Shown here: positions 1 to 6,158 of the stretch, piece by piece
How the letters are laid out: the number at the start of each line of letters is the position of its first letter
How positions within the stretch are numbered: the stretch's first letter is position 1
Origin: Fimbriimonadaceae bacterium
Lineage (GTDB): Bacteria; Armatimonadota; Fimbriimonadia; Fimbriimonadales; Fimbriimonadaceae
Direction: 5' to 3'
DNA length: 6,158 nt
NCBI GenBank assembly: GCA_022842565.1
Contig: JALHPH010000105.1
Coordinates: 1-6,158, forward strand
Position numbers and translations under genes: made by a program
The notes under the pieces: model-generated
What the model was told of the DNA's origin: nothing
Databases searched by the model: none
The model's input: the letters and a program-made list of their open reading frames with translations, nothing else

Positions 1-971
1 GGCAAGAACTCGAGGCCCGCATCGCGCAGGTACAGGAGCGGCAGCGCGAAGTCAACCAGTATCAGATTCAGCAAGACCTGGAACTACAGCGACTAGAGCG
101 ACAGCGCAAAGATCTCGACAAGCAGCTTGCCGATCTCGTTCGCAGCAACGAGACACTGGTGAACTCTGGAGAGCAGTTCACGCAGCGAATCGCAGAGCTT
201 CAGCGCGAACGAGCCGGACTCGATGAGCAGATCAACTCGGTGCGTACCGAGCGAGAGCGCCTAGCCAACGAAATCGTCTCGCTGGAATCACTCCGGACCC
301 AACTGATGGAATCGCTCGGTGCGGTGCGGTTGCAGCCCATTGTGTTTAGCCGCGGTGACGAAGTCGGAAGAATCGTGGTGCGAGAGGGTGCGACTGAAGC
401 CGAAGTGCGCCAAGCACTTGCCGGGCTCTTCCGTGCTGCGCGGCTCCGCGCCGAGGCCAAAGGGGCAAGCGCCGTCGGAGCCTTCCAGTCGGTGTCGCTG
501 ATCCCAGTGACCGCCCGCGACGGGAAGAATCTCTCGGTGGAAGACCAAGAGCGCGAACTGGTCAAACAGGCATCGTTCCAGCGTGATCAGCAAGTTCTTC
601 TCGCGACAGCCCTCGTGAATAGCTTTGCGGGCGAATATGTGCGGGTCCAGGTTCAGGCGCTTTCGAACGTCGTGGTCTACCGCGAGGGCGAAGTGATCGC
701 CGACACGCGGATCGATGGCAGCCAGGACCCGCAGCAGATTTTAAGCGCGCTCACCTCGTTTGTGGTCGATCGAGTGGCGGCCCGGGCCATGGAGCGCAAG
801 ATGATCCCGGCCGTCGGTCAACCCTCGCCGCTCGGAGAGATCAACGACGGCGAAATTGTGCGGCTGGTTACGGAGATTTCTGAACTTGGGCGCGTTGTTC
901 GCGTTCAGGCAGTCGCGGTGGCCGACACTCGTCGTGCCGACCGGCTGAGGATTACCTTCAAGCTGCGGTAG
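1..971 (+). CDS. DUF3084 coiled-coil protein, 5' partial
   Basis: The reading frame is open from the first full codon (base 3) to TAG at 969-971, giving 322 visible residues, and the true start lies upstream of the window. A GTG at 159 is in frame, but coding continues above it, so it is not the start. Visible residues 1 to about 107 are rich in Q, E, R and L with heptad-like spacing, as in a long coiled coil. From about 108 the sequence becomes globular: an IVFSRGDEVGRIVVREG stretch, an alanine/arginine helix (QALAGLFRAARLRAEAKGA) and a beta-rich C-terminus. This matches what I know of DUF3084 proteins, which usually have an N-terminal membrane helix (not visible here), a coiled coil and a conserved C-terminal domain. 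The molecular function is unknown. The gene directly precedes a YqgF/RuvC-like nuclease gene, a pairing I recall from Cyanobacteria and related phyla. Family assignment is fairly sure; function is not. Confidence 0.82.
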   Translation, partial: QELEARIAQVQERQREVNQYQIQQDLELQRLERQRKDLDKQLADLVRSNETLVNSGEQFTQRIAELQRERAGLDEQINSVRTERERLANEIVSLESLRTQLMESLGAVRLQPIVFSRGDEVGRIVVREGATEAEVRQALAGLFRAARLRAEAKGASAVGAFQSVSLIPVTARDGKNLSVEDQERELVKQASFQRDQQVLLATALVNSFAGEYVRVQVQALSNVVVYREGEVIADTRIDGSQDPQQILSALTSFVVDRVAARAMERKMIPAVGQPSPLGEINDGEIVRLVTEISELGRVVRVQAVAVADTRRADRLRITFKLR

Positions 972-985
972 AAGTGCTGACCGTT

Positions 986-1405
986 ATGGAACGAAAAGTC
1001 GTCTTGGCCATTGATCCTGGATCCAGCAAATGCGGACTGGCGCTGGCCGTCCGTCAATCCACCGGCGAGATGGAATTGCTGTGGCATCAGGTGGTGCCAA
1101 ATGTCGACTTGGAGACCATGATGATCGAGGCGCGCAGCATCGAGGATTTCAAACTCATCATCGTGGGGAACGGGACCAGCAGCGCCGCCATTTTGGACCG
1201 AATCCGTGAGCGATTCCCTGCGATCGGCGTGCTTGTGGTGAACGAACGCGACACCACGCTCCAAGCACGCGAGAAGTACTGGCTGCACCATCCGCGCCGC
1301 GGCTGGCGAAGGTTTTTCCCTTCGAGCATGCAGGTACCGCCCGAGCCGTACGATGATTTTGCGGCATTGGTCCTAGCCGAGCGTGTATTGTTAGGGGTCT
1401 CTTAG
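986..1405 (+). CDS. RNase H-fold nuclease, YqgF/RuvC-like (putative pre-16S rRNA processing or resolvase-like)
   Basis: This is a 139-residue protein from ATG 986. A GTG at 974 would add four residues (MLTV), and neither start has a convincing SD; a weak GAAG lies at 971-974. The RNase H-like fold is visible in order: strand 1 with the first catalytic Asp ([16 protein letters not shown]10), the [10 protein letters not shown] strand-turn, the acidic [12 protein letters not shown] segment (E87), and the C-terminal helix start [16 protein letters not shown] (D123/D124). These are the expected metal-binding positions of YqgF/RuvC nucleases, and all are present. YqgF in E. coli acts in maturation of the 16S rRNA 5' end. 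This branch has a more RuvC-like DPGSSKCG first motif, so rRNA processing and DNA junction cleavage are both open. The protein should be cytoplasmic. It lies 14 nt after the DUF3084 gene, so co-transcription is likely, and it ends 25 nt before typA. Confidence 0.85.
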   Translation: MERKVVLAIDPGSSKCGLALAVRQSTGEMELLWHQVVPNVDLETMMIEARSIEDFKLIIVGNGTSSAAILDRIRERFPAIGVLVVNERDTTLQAREKYWLHHPRRGWRRFFPSSMQVPPEPYDDFAALVLAERVLLGVS

Positions 1406-1433
1406 CACGGTAAAGGTACACTGGCCGACCGTG
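1406..1433. repeat. Inverted repeat spanning the typA start codon
   Basis: CACGGT at 1406-1411 and ACCGTG at 1428-1433 are perfect 6-bp inverted arms separated by 16 nt. Arm centres are 22 bp apart, about two helical turns. The right arm contains the GTG start codon of typA, and the -10-like TACACT lies between the arms. It could be an operator for a dimeric regulator, or an RNA hairpin that hides the start codon in read-through transcripts. A 6-bp repeat can also arise by chance. Confidence 0.4.
1417..1422 (+). promoter_or_regulatory. Putative -10 box (TACACT) of typA
   Basis: TACACT fits the bacterial -10 consensus (TAnnnT) and sits in the 25-nt gap before typA. No good -35 hexamer is seen at the normal spacing. 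Transcription would start about 7 nt downstream, at or next to the GTG at 1431, implying a leaderless message. A very similar string (GGTATACTGG against GGTACACTGG here) occurs upstream of secDF. Confidence 0.45.
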
Positions 1434-3263
1434 AATCCCCAGATACGCACCGTCGGCATCATTGCGCACGTGGACCATGGCAAAACGACCCTGGTCGACG
1501 CCATTTTCCGCCAAGCTGGCCTCTTTCGTGAGAACCAGCATGTGAACGACCGCGTGATGGACAGCAACGACCTGGAGCGCGAGAAGGGCATCACCATTCT
1601 CAGTAAGGTCGCCAGCGTGCGATACCTCGATACCAAAATCAACATCGTGGATACTCCTGGCCACGCTGATTTCGGCGGGGAAGTGGAGCGGGTCCTCAGC
1701 ATGGTGGACGGCGTGCTGCTGATCGTGGACGCTCACGAGGGCCCCATGCCCCAAACACGATTTGTGCTGAAGAAGGCCTTCCAGCACGGCCTGCGACCGA
1801 TTGTTTGTGTGAACAAGATCGACCGCGAGAATGCGCGGCCCTTGGAAGCCTACGACAAGACGCTCGACCTTTTCATTGACCTCGGCGCAGACGAGGATTC
1901 ACTCGATTTTCCGGTTCTGTATACAAGCGGCCACTCCGGTTTTGCGCGTACCTCGCCCACCGGCACCGAGACCGACCTTCGCGAGCTTTTTGAAGCCATC
2001 GTGCGGCACATCCCGCCGCCCAAGGTCGAGCCAGAGGGCCCGTTCCTGCTGCAAGTGAACAACCTGGACTACAGCGACTATTTGGGTCGCATGTTCGGCG
2101 GAAAGGTTCTGCGCGGCTCCGTGAAGGTCGGCGACCGGCTGCAACAGCTCCGCGACGGCGACCCCCTGAAAGCCGCGTTCAACATCACCAAGGTCTGGGT
2201 GTACGAAGGCATCCAGATGAAGGAAGTGGAGTCCGCGTCGGCCGGCGAAATCGTGATGCTCAGCGGCCAGGACAAGGTGCTGATCAGCGACACGCTGACT
2301 GCCCCGGATGCCTCGCCCGCTCTAGCCGCCATCGAGGTGGAACCCAGTACGCTCAGCATGAATTTCTACGCCAACAACTCGCCGCTGGCGGGTAGGGACG
2401 GCGGCAAGTATCTGACCATCCACAAGATCCGCGAGCGGATCGAAAAGGAAGAAGTCACGAGCGTGAGCGTCAAGATTGAGCCAGGAACAGCTCCAGATAT
2501 CGTCCGGGTGAAGGCGCGCGGCGAGCTGCAACTCGCAGTCCTGATCGAGACGATGCGCCGCGAGGGCTACGAGATCCAGATCAGCCGCCCCGAAGTCATC
2601 TTTGAGAAGATTGACGACGTGATTCACGAGCCGCACGAGATCGTGACCTTGGAGCTGCCGGAAGAGGCAGTTGGCGCGACCATGGAGGAGTTGAGCCGCC
2701 GCCGTGGCGAACTGACGGACATGGTGAAGGCCGATTCTTCGACTCGCTTGACCTACGTGATCCCGACCCGCGGGCTGATCGGTTTCCGAAGCAACTTCCT
2801 CACACTGACCCGTGGCCTCGGCACGATGTCCTCGATCTTCGATGGTTACAAGCCCTATCGCGGCGAGATCGCCAGCCGCACGGTCGGCTCGTTGATTGCC
2901 AAAGACCCGGGCAAAATCACGCGCTACGCTTACGAAGACGTCCAAGAGCGCGGCCAGATGTTCTATGAGGTCGGCATCGAGGTGTATGGCGGCATGATCG
3001 TGGGTGCTTGTGCCCGCGACGAGGATCTGGTGGTGAACGCAACCAAGACCAAGGCTGCGACGAACATGCGCAGCGCGAGCGCCGATGCTACGACCGTCTT
3101 GGATGCGCACAAGGACTTCTCGTTGGAGCAAGCGCTCAGCTGGCTACGCGATGACGAACTGCTAGAAGTGACTCCGAAACAGCTGAGGTTCCGAAAAAAG
3201 ATCCTCGATCACTCGGAGCGCCGAGTGAGCGAGCGCCGATCGGAAATGGCCGCGTTGCATTAA
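1431..3263 (+). CDS. typA: Ribosome-associated translational GTPase TypA/BipA
   Basis: This 610-residue protein is normal full length for TypA/BipA, a GTPase of the EF-G/LepA group that binds the ribosome and acts in 50S assembly and stress or low-temperature growth in E. coli. The G domain is complete: G1 AHVDHGKTT (12-20), G2 LEREKGITI (48-56), G3 DTPGHADF (74-81) with catalytic H78, and G4 NKID (128-131). G5 reads TSGHSG (165-170) where SAL is more usual. Domain II follows (about 200-295), then EF-G-like domains (about 300-470, with [11 protein letters not shown] at 446-456) and the TypA-specific C-terminal domain (about 480-610, with TNMRSAS 544-550 and [10 protein letters not shown] 574-583). 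GTG 1431 gives the standard N-terminus [17 protein letters not shown]. No SD sits at normal distance (AAAGG at 1412-1416 is 14 nt away), which fits leaderless translation. It begins 25 nt after the nuclease gene and ends 46 nt before metX. Confidence 0.97.
   Translation: MNPQIRTVGIIAHVDHGKTTLVDAIFRQAGLFRENQHVNDRVMDSNDLEREKGITILSKVASVRYLDTKINIVDTPGHADFGGEVERVLSMVDGVLLIVDAHEGPMPQTRFVLKKAFQHGLRPIVCVNKIDRENARPLEAYDKTLDLFIDLGADEDSLDFPVLYTSGHSGFARTSPTGTETDLRELFEAIVRHIPPPKVEPEGPFLLQVNNLDYSDYLGRMFGGKVLRGSVKVGDRLQQLRDGDPLKAAFNITKVWVYEGIQMKEVESASAGEIVMLSGQDKVLISDTLTAPDASPALAAIEVEPSTLSMNFYANNSPLAGRDGGKYLTIHKIRERIEKEEVTSVSVKIEPGTAPDIVRVKARGELQLAVLIETMRREGYEIQISRPEVIFEKIDDVIHEPHEIVTLELPEEAVGATMEELSRRRGELTDMVKADSSTRLTYVIPTRGLIGFRSNFLTLTRGLGTMSSIFDGYKPYRGEIASRTVGSLIAKDPGKITRYAYEDVQERGQMFYEVGIEVYGGMIVGACARDEDLVVNATKTKAATNMRSASADATTVLDAHKDFSLEQALSWLRDDELLEVTPKQLRFRKKILDHSERRVSERRSEMAALH
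3209..3228 (+). repeat. Strong hairpin in the 3' end of typA
   Basis: TCACTCGG and CCGAGTGA form a perfect 8-bp stem around the loop AGCG, within the coding sequence 33 nt before the typA stop codon. No T-run follows, so it is not an intrinsic terminator. It encodes part of the poorly conserved, charged tail [10 protein letters not shown] (594-603), itself a short SERR repeat, so codon repetition may partly explain it. Confidence 0.5.
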
Positions 3264-3296
3264 GTCATTGGAACCGATCGACCCCGCCCTTTTTGA

Positions 3297-3302
3297 AGAA
3301 GG
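3297..3302 (+). promoter_or_regulatory. Ribosome binding site deciding the metX start
   Basis: AGAAGG lies 7 nt before ATG 3310, a normal SD position. The alternative TTG at 3268 has no SD-like sequence before it. This site is the main reason for choosing the ATG as the metX start. Confidence 0.6.
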
Positions 3303-3309
3303 CGACCGG

Positions 3310-4356
3310 ATGGTCGCCTCGGGCGAGCGCCTGATTGCCTCGCTTGGTCCAACTCAGCTAGAGCACGGCGGTGAGCTACCGACGACCGAAGTTGCATTCC
3401 AGACCTGGGGACGCCAGTCGAGCGATAACGTCGTTTGGGTGTGCCACGCCATCTCCGGTGACAGCAATGCCGCCGCTTGGTGGTCGCGGCTGATCGGCCC
3501 TGGCAGGGCCATCGACACGGACCAGTATCTTGTCGTCTGTAGCAATGTGATTGGCGGCTGCCAGGGAAGCACCGGCCCGCTGAGCCCCGCCCCCGACGGC
3601 AAACCCTATGGCGCACGGTTTCCAAGGGTCACTCTGGGCGACATGGTGGCGGTCCAGCAGCGGCTCGCCGACCACTTGGGCATTGACCAAATCGCACTCG
3701 TCTGCGGCGGAAGCATGGGCGGCATGCAGGCGCTGGAGTGGGCGCGGCAGGCCGGATCGCGAGTCCAGCGCGCCTGGCTGACGGCCAGCGCCCATGCCCA
3801 TAACCCCATGCAAATTGGGTTTAACGAGGTCGCTCGCCAAGCGATCATACGCGACCCCCTTTGGCACGGCGGCAACTATGCGCCCAGCGCAGAGCCCAAC
3901 AATGGCCTGGCGGTCGGAAGGATGCTTGGGCACCTGAGCTACCTCAGCGAACCCGCGTTTCGAGCGAAGTTTGGTCGAAGGCTCCAATCCGAAGCCGAAA
4001 GAAAACAGCAAGCGGACTTTCTCCGGCCCGAAATCTTCGAAGTCGAAAGCTACCTGAACTACCAAGGCGATAAGTTTACGCAGCGCTTTGACGCCAACAC
4101 ATTCCTCATCGTGAGCCAAGCGATTGACGAGTACGAATGCACCGATTTCGCATCGATCCGCGCGCGATTATTGCTGACAAGTTTTACGACGGATTGGCTC
4201 TACCCGCCCTACCAATCAGAATTGGTTCAGAACATCGCGCAGCAGGCGGGGGTGCGGGCGGAGTGGCTGAACATCGCAAGCGCGTTGGGCCACGACGCAT
4301 TTTTGCTAGATGATCAGGTGCAGGCTGAAGCTGTGCGCGAGTTCTTGAGCCGGTAG
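3310..4356 (+). CDS. metX: Homoserine O-acyltransferase MetX (acetyl or succinyl)
   Basis: This alpha/beta-hydrolase-fold enzyme transfers an acyl group to the hydroxyl of L-homoserine, the committing step of methionine synthesis, in the cytoplasm. From ATG 3310 it has 348 residues, typical of MetX. Diagnostic stretches follow in order: LEHGGELPTTEVAFQTWG, where LESG...AYETYG is typical; HAISGDSNAA; an IGPGRAIDTDQYLVVCSNVI region; GGCQGSTGPLS; and the nucleophile elbow CGGSMGGMQALEW with Ser135. The rest of the triad is Asp295 in TTDWLYPP and His328 in GHDAFLLDD, so it should be active. Whether it uses acetyl-CoA or succinyl-CoA cannot be read safely from sequence, since MetX enzymes include both. 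An in-frame TTG at 3268, only 4 nt after the typA stop, would add 14 residues (MEPIDPALFEEGDR). I prefer the ATG because of its SD. No metY or other methionine gene is adjacent in the window. Confidence 0.95.
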   Translation: MVASGERLIASLGPTQLEHGGELPTTEVAFQTWGRQSSDNVVWVCHAISGDSNAAAWWSRLIGPGRAIDTDQYLVVCSNVIGGCQGSTGPLSPAPDGKPYGARFPRVTLGDMVAVQQRLADHLGIDQIALVCGGSMGGMQALEWARQAGSRVQRAWLTASAHAHNPMQIGFNEVARQAIIRDPLWHGGNYAPSAEPNNGLAVGRMLGHLSYLSEPAFRAKFGRRLQSEAERKQQADFLRPEIFEVESYLNYQGDKFTQRFDANTFLIVSQAIDEYECTDFASIRARLLLTSFTTDWLYPPYQSELVQNIAQQAGVRAEWLNIASALGHDAFLLDDQVQAEAVREFLSR

Positions 4357-4371
4357 CGTGCCCGTAATCGG

Positions 4372-4377
4372 TATACT
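4372..4377 (+). promoter_or_regulatory. Putative -10 box (TATACT) of secDF
   Basis: TATACT is a near-consensus -10 hexamer, 15 nt after the metX stop. The best -35 candidate, TTGAGC at 4345-4350, lies inside metX with a long 21-nt spacer, so a -35 element is weak or absent. The predicted start near 4384 gives a leader of about 43 nt. The GTAA-N2-GGTATACTGG context resembles that upstream of typA. Confidence 0.55.
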
Positions 4378-4385
4378 GGTCAGTC

Positions 4386-4403
4386 GCGCCTCTTCGCAGG
4401 CGC
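4386..4403 (+). repeat. Hairpin at the 5' end of the secDF leader
   Basis: GCGCCT and AGGCGC form a perfect 6-bp GC-rich stem with loop CTTCGC. It begins one or two bases after the predicted transcription start, so it would sit at the very 5' end of the mRNA. The downstream bases (TCTTCTG) are not a T-run, so a metX terminator is unlikely. A 5'-terminal stem of this kind may stabilise mRNA, but that role is inference. Confidence 0.5.
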
Positions 4404-4410
4404 TCTTCTG

Positions 4411-4416
4411 AAGGAG
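4411..4416 (+). promoter_or_regulatory. Ribosome binding site of secDF (AAGGAG)
   Basis: This is a consensus Shine-Dalgarno sequence with 10 nt between it and the TTG at 4427. It supports that unusual start codon; no ATG or GTG in this frame gives a complete first membrane helix. Confidence 0.8.
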
Positions 4417-4426
4417 CTTATTCGCC

Positions 4427-6158
4427 TTGCAATCTGCGCAAAAAGGTTATCTATTTCTGCTGGTAGTGGTGCTGCTGGCCGGCCTTTCGGGTTGGCTGTA
4501 TAACACCAACCCCTACAAATACGGCTTGGACGTCAAGGGTGGCGTTCGCTTCACGCTCGCCATCGAGTTTGACAAGACCAAGGAAGCGGAGCAGCGCAAG
4601 AACTTGCCGCAGATTCGCCAGAACCTGGTTCGGGTGCTCAATTCGCGCGTGGGCGCGGCCCTAGGCGTCGTGGAATCCAGCGTGCAAAGCAAGGGCGAAA
4701 CCGAATTCATCGTCGAAATCCCTGGCTTTACCGACATCGATTCGGCCCGCCAAACCATTGTTTCGACCGCCAAACTGGTGGCCTATCACGCTGATAACGT
4801 TGCAACGGAGAAGCGGGATTTCCGCGCTTACAGCCAGGCGGGCGAGGAGACGATTGCCGGTGTGCCTGTCGAGACGTTCGTCAATAAATCGAACCCAGCC
4901 AAGGTGCTGAAGCCAGGCGATCCGGCCTATCAGCGGATGATCGACGACTGGGATGTGATCCTGGAAGGCGATGAGCTGGCCAACGCCACATGGCGTGTTG
5001 AACCGCGTGGGACGGTCCCGGTGTTCAATTTCTCCCCAGAGGGCGCCCGGAAGATGGAAGCCTGGAGCCGCAGATACACGCGTGACGGCGAGTATCTCGC
5101 TTTCGTGCTCGACGGAAAGGTGCTCAGCTTTGCCCCTCTCAAAGAAGGCGCTATCCTCTCGGACCAAGCCTTTATCGATGGCGATTTTGAACCTTCTTAT
5201 GTCACGAACCTGGCCAACCTGCTGAACGCTGGTGCGCTGCCGGTGAAGCTCGTCGAGACCAGCTCCACCCAAGTAAGCCCGACGATTGGGCAGTTCGCGC
5301 TTGATCAGATGGTCCGCGCAGGCATGATCAGCTTCGGACTCACGGTGCTGTTCTTGCTGGGCTACTACGTTTTCCCCGGCTTCGTTGCGCTGATTTCGCT
5401 CGGCCTGTACATCCTCTTCACCCTTACGGTGATGAAGCTGATTGACGCCACATTCTCGCTCGCTGCTATCGCCGGTTTCATCCTGTCGATTGGTATGGCG
5501 GTCGATGCGAACATTCTGGTGTTCGAGCGTGTGAAGGAAGAGTTGAAGGCGGGCAAGACCCTGATGACCGCCGTGGAGCTTGGATTCAAACGAGCCTTTC
5601 CGGCGATTCTAGACTCGAACGTCTGTACCATCCTCACATCAAGCGTTTTGTTTGTCCTGGGCACCGGCGCGGTGAAGGGCTTCGCAAGCACGCTCATTAT
5701 TGGTGTGGCGCTGTCGCTGTTCACTGCAGTGGTCGTCACTCGTTCGCTGCTGGTCTTCTTGGTCAGCTCGGGTATCGGAAACAATCCGCGGGTCTTTGGT
5801 TTGAACCGAAACTGGTTCGGCGAGGACCTCGAGAAGAATGCAAACGTCAAGCCCGTGAAGATCATGAGCCGCAGCAAGCTCTTCTTCTTGATCTCGCTAT
5901 TTACGATCCTTCCTGGCGCGGTCTTCATCTTCTTGGGCGGTATCAAGCCAAACGTGGAGTTCCGTGGCGGAATCGAGGCCGAGTATGTGCTTCCCCAGGG
6001 CCAGCGCAAGACGGGTGGTGAGATTGAGCGTGGCCTGAAGGCCGCTGGCTTCGAATCGCCGATTGTGAAGGTGACCAACGCTGATCAACAGGCGGTGATG
6101 ACCCTTTCGATGCAGCTCCCTGAGGGCGCCGATCCCGTGAATGCTCGCCGAGACATCG
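4427..6158 (+). CDS. secDF: Protein translocase subunit SecDF (SecD-SecF fusion), 3' partial
   Basis: SecDF is an inner-membrane, proton-driven partner of SecYEG that helps pull exported proteins across the membrane. The frame is open from TTG 4427 to the window end, with 577 full codons visible. TM1 is residues 8-25, followed by the SecD motif GLDVKGGVRFTL (33-44), the periplasmic P1 region with LNSRVGAALGVVESSVQ and VLEGDELANATW, and LLNAGALPVKL (265-275). Five more membrane segments follow (about 298-447), including GMAVDANILVFERVKEEL, where D360 matches the conserved proton-pathway Asp. After TRSLLVFLV (438-446), where a separate SecD would end, a linker of about 30 residues leads without a stop into a new membrane helix (484-505) and VEFRGGIEAEY (510-520), the position of the SecF GxDFxGGT motif. 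This matches one-chain SecDF as in Bacillus subtilis and Thermus. The rest of SecF lies outside. The gene has its own promoter-like box and SD, 70 nt after metX. Confidence 0.93.
   Translation, partial: MQSAQKGYLFLLVVVLLAGLSGWLYNTNPYKYGLDVKGGVRFTLAIEFDKTKEAEQRKNLPQIRQNLVRVLNSRVGAALGVVESSVQSKGETEFIVEIPGFTDIDSARQTIVSTAKLVAYHADNVATEKRDFRAYSQAGEETIAGVPVETFVNKSNPAKVLKPGDPAYQRMIDDWDVILEGDELANATWRVEPRGTVPVFNFSPEGARKMEAWSRRYTRDGEYLAFVLDGKVLSFAPLKEGAILSDQAFIDGDFEPSYVTNLANLLNAGALPVKLVETSSTQVSPTIGQFALDQMVRAGMISFGLTVLFLLGYYVFPGFVALISLGLYILFTLTVMKLIDATFSLAAIAGFILSIGMAVDANILVFERVKEELKAGKTLMTAVELGFKRAFPAILDSNVCTILTSSVLFVLGTGAVKGFASTLIIGVALSLFTAVVVTRSLLVFLVSSGIGNNPRVFGLNRNWFGEDLEKNANVKPVKIMSRSKLFFLISLFTILPGAVFIFLGGIKPNVEFRGGIEAEYVLPQGQRKTGGEIERGLKAAGFESPIVKVTNADQQAVMTLSMQLPEGADPVNARRDI

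Noticed and set aside
159..971. GTG 159 as the start of the DUF3084 gene
   Set aside because: The same frame is open and coiled-coil-like back to the window edge, and no SD precedes the GTG.
1307..1324. Terminator-like CGAAGG-TTTTTC-CCTTCG in the nuclease gene
   Set aside because: It lies inside coding sequence about 80 nt before the stop. The T-run is in the loop, not after the stem.
2322..3131. 269-codon open frame on the minus strand inside typA
   Set aside because: It lies wholly antisense to a strongly conserved gene, and its His/Asp/Ala-rich product resembles no family I know. Long antisense frames are expected in GC-rich coding DNA.
3237..3280. CGATCGG/CCGATCG inverted repeat around the typA stop, followed by CTTTTTG
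   Set aside because: The arms are 30 nt apart and each half is part of a self-complementary CGATCG string. The T-run is about 10 nt beyond the stem, so it is not a convincing terminator.
3491..3514. Strong hairpin GGCCCT-GGC-AGGGCC with an extra 3-bp stem in metX
   Set aside because: It encodes the conserved MetX LIGPGRAID stretch, so amino-acid constraint explains it. There is no T-run or gene boundary nearby.
3376..4119. 247-codon open frame on the minus strand inside metX
   Set aside because: Shadow frame of metX. The sense-strand protein keeps its full catalytic triad and family motifs.
4661..5272. 203-codon open frame on the minus strand inside secDF
   Set aside because: It is antisense to conserved SecD sequence and no recognisable domain is seen.
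5365..6078. 237-codon open frame on the minus strand inside secDF
   Set aside because: It opposes the SecD membrane helices and the SecF start. Composition reflects the complement of hydrophobic codons.

Overview
The window carries five genes, all on the + strand, closely spaced, with the first and last cut by the window edges. Base composition is GC-rich and looks even throughout. There are no tRNA or rRNA genes, insertion sequences, integrase genes, CRISPR repeats or prophage signs. It is a chromosomal housekeeping segment. The combination of a DUF3084 coiled-coil protein next to a YqgF/RuvC-like nuclease (a pairing I know from Cyanobacteria and the Deinococcus-Thermus and Armatimonadota groups), a single-chain SecDF, frequent GTG/TTG starts and TAnACT-type -10 boxes suggests a bacterium of the Armatimonadota (Fimbriimonas-like) or a related deep branch. 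That placement is inference from gene content and memory, not a database result.

Layout: (1) bases 1-971, the 3' part of a DUF3084 protein, with a coiled coil followed by a C-terminal globular region. (2) 986-1405, a small RNase H-fold nuclease of the YqgF/RuvC-like group, 14 nt downstream and probably co-transcribed. (3) 1431-3263, typA/bipA, a ribosome-associated translational GTPase. It is preceded by a -10-like box so close to its GTG start that the mRNA may be leaderless. A 6-bp inverted repeat brackets the box and includes the start codon. (4) 3310-4356, metX, homoserine O-acyltransferase of methionine synthesis, with its SD inside a possible longer reading frame. (5) 4427 to the window end, secDF, the proton-driven accessory subunit of the Sec translocase, complete through the SecD half and entering the SecF half. 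It has a TTG start, a strong AAGGAG ribosome binding site, its own TATACT promoter-like box and a 5' UTR hairpin.

The genes do not form one pathway: they cover rRNA/nucleic-acid processing (2), translation and ribosome assembly (3), methionine synthesis (4) and protein export (5). I see no new defence, mobile or biosynthetic system. The points worth a second look are regulatory or fine-scale: the typA start region, a promoter-like element shared by typA and secDF, the 5'-terminal hairpin of secDF, a hairpin in the typA tail, and unusual residues in the TypA C-terminal domain and the SecF motif.
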